Source: an uncultured Clostridia bacterium
GTDB lineage: Bacteria > Bacillota > Clostridia > UBA1381 > UMGS1253
Direction: 5' to 3'
NCBI GenBank assembly: GCA_937892135.1
Contig: CALAUK010000011.1
Coordinates: forward strand, 1-6,236
DNA length: 6,236 bases
Each line of letters begins with the position of its first letter. The stretch's first letter is position 1. The notes beneath the pieces were generated by a model. That model saw only the letters and a list, made by a program, of their open reading frames with translations, made no database searches and was not told the origin of the DNA. The translations under genes and the position numbers were made by a program. This document shows positions 5,744 through 6,236 of this stretch, piece by piece.

Positions 5744-6236
5744 TTACATAAATGGTTCTTTTGTTTCTCTGTGAAGCTCAATTTCATCTGCAACAGAAGC
5801 ACTTTGCTGTTCCAATATAGGGTGAACATGGTAATTACAATCCGTTGCCATTTTTAAATTTTCTATTTCAGGGTTTTCTTTTGCAAGCATTTCCATTTCC
5901 TCCTCATTATTTGTCTTTATGAATCGGAGCCAATCCCAAAGGTCTGTACCATCATCAGCTTTCGGCAATTTTTTGAGTTCAAGCAAATCAACTTCTAAGA
6001 GGTCAGTAAACATTGAATTATCTTTTTCATCACGCATATTGTACTTATGGAAATATCTGTTATCATTAGTTACATTATGTTCGGCGGCAATTATTACGCT
6101 TACACTTTTTTTTATGTCTTTGTACTTAAAGCCTTCACAACTTTGGTCTTTAACCATATTGGCAAGATATACAATAATTCTCTGTTCTAATATCGGGCTT
6201 CGTTTAACTTGCATTTCTACATCAATTATATTGGAC
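5744..6236 (-). CDS. Rpn family / PD-(D/E)XK nuclease family putative transposase (N-terminus outside window)
   Basis: The reading frame is open to the right edge. The first internal ATG (6212-6214) is not the real start, because the codons before it read IIDVE, giving IIDVEMQ, which is the E-x-Q half of the PD-(D/E)XK nuclease motif. About 163 residues are visible. Typical features of the Rpn/PDDEXK_2 putative transposase group follow: a helix (RIIVYLANMV), FKYKDIKKSVSVII, a variable strand region, MFTDLLEVDLLELKKLP, LWDWLRFIK and EEMEMLAKENPEIE. Members are DNA endonucleases reported to promote RecA-independent recombination; they are often called transposases but do not form classical insertion sequences. 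No inverted repeats or target-site duplications are visible at this end. The last about 35 residues (from TDCNYH) do not resemble the usual lysine/glutamate-rich helical tail beyond a short ADE match, and the protein stops earlier than most relatives. It could be a shortened but functional copy or a decaying one. The proximal catalytic residues lie outside the window. Confidence 0.82.
   Translation of the reverse strand, partial: SNIIDVEMQVKRSPILEQRIIVYLANMVKDQSCEGFKYKDIKKSVSVIIAAEHNVTNDNRYFHKYNMRDEKDNSMFTDLLEVDLLELKKLPKADDGTDLWDWLRFIKTNNEEEMEMLAKENPEIENLKMATDCNYHVHPILEQQSASVADEIELHRETKEPFM

Noticed and set aside
5740..5780. A possible promoter for ridA: TTCACA on the minus strand with TGTAAT downstream.
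   Set aside because: The spacing is about 21 bases, too long for a standard promoter; boxes at 17-19 bases match only 3 of 6 positions. It also lies inside the end of the Rpn-family coding region. Not strong enough to annotate.
1267..5857. Plus-strand open frames of 68 to 120 codons, such as those at 3876-4238, 4861-5214 and 5573-5857.
   Set aside because: Nearly all of their length is antisense to well-supported minus-strand genes, they resemble no family I know, and I saw no convincing ribosome-binding sites for them. They are shadows of the real genes.
5744..6214. Treating the Rpn-family frame as a complete 156-residue gene starting at the ATG at 6214.
   Set aside because: The codons upstream of that ATG continue in frame to the window edge and encode the family's catalytic IIDVE, so the methionine is internal.

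Overview
The window looks like ordinary chromosome from a low-GC Gram-positive bacterium, most likely a clostridial (Firmicutes/Bacillota) anaerobe. GC is roughly 39% from sampled lines. Purine-rich Shine-Dalgarno sequences precede most genes. The gene content fits: a DUF4080-type B12-binding radical SAM protein, an M20D amidohydrolase, NAD-dependent LigA, a CPBP membrane protease, a DUF1294 membrane protein, RidA, and an Rpn/PD-(D/E)XK 'putative transposase'. No species can be named from this alone.

All seven genes are on the minus strand, so transcription runs from high to low coordinates. In that order: the 3' part of an Rpn-family nuclease gene (5744 to the right edge, start outside the window); ridA (5320-5700); a CPBP-family intramembrane protease (4629-5306); a small DUF1294 membrane protein (4347-4595); ligA (2345-4330); an M20D amidohydrolase (1170-2339); and a B12-binding radical SAM protein (from 1152 to the left edge, C-terminus outside the window). 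Gaps between genes are 43, 13, 33, 16, 5 and 17 bases. I see no convincing terminator hairpin in any gap, so ridA through the radical SAM gene are probably one transcription unit. The Rpn gene may or may not be read through into it. No gene-free stretch approaches 300 bases. I see no RNA gene, CRISPR array, insertion sequence ends or attachment site.

For three genes (ligA, DUF1294, M20) the longest open frame begins at a TTG or GTG that reaches into or close to the neighbouring gene. In each case an internal ATG 5 to 10 codons later has a Shine-Dalgarno sequence at normal spacing, and I annotate from that ATG.

The genes do not form an obvious pathway. They mix DNA replication and repair (LigA), metabolite damage control (RidA), peptide or acyl-amino-acid hydrolysis (M20D), two membrane proteins of unclear role, and a radical SAM enzyme of unknown substrate. 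I do not see a new defence or biosynthetic system. The most unusual signal is compositional: GATC does not occur once in 6.2 kb, where about 20 would be expected, while the palindrome AAGCTT is several-fold over-represented. The C-terminal end of the Rpn-family protein is also abnormal.
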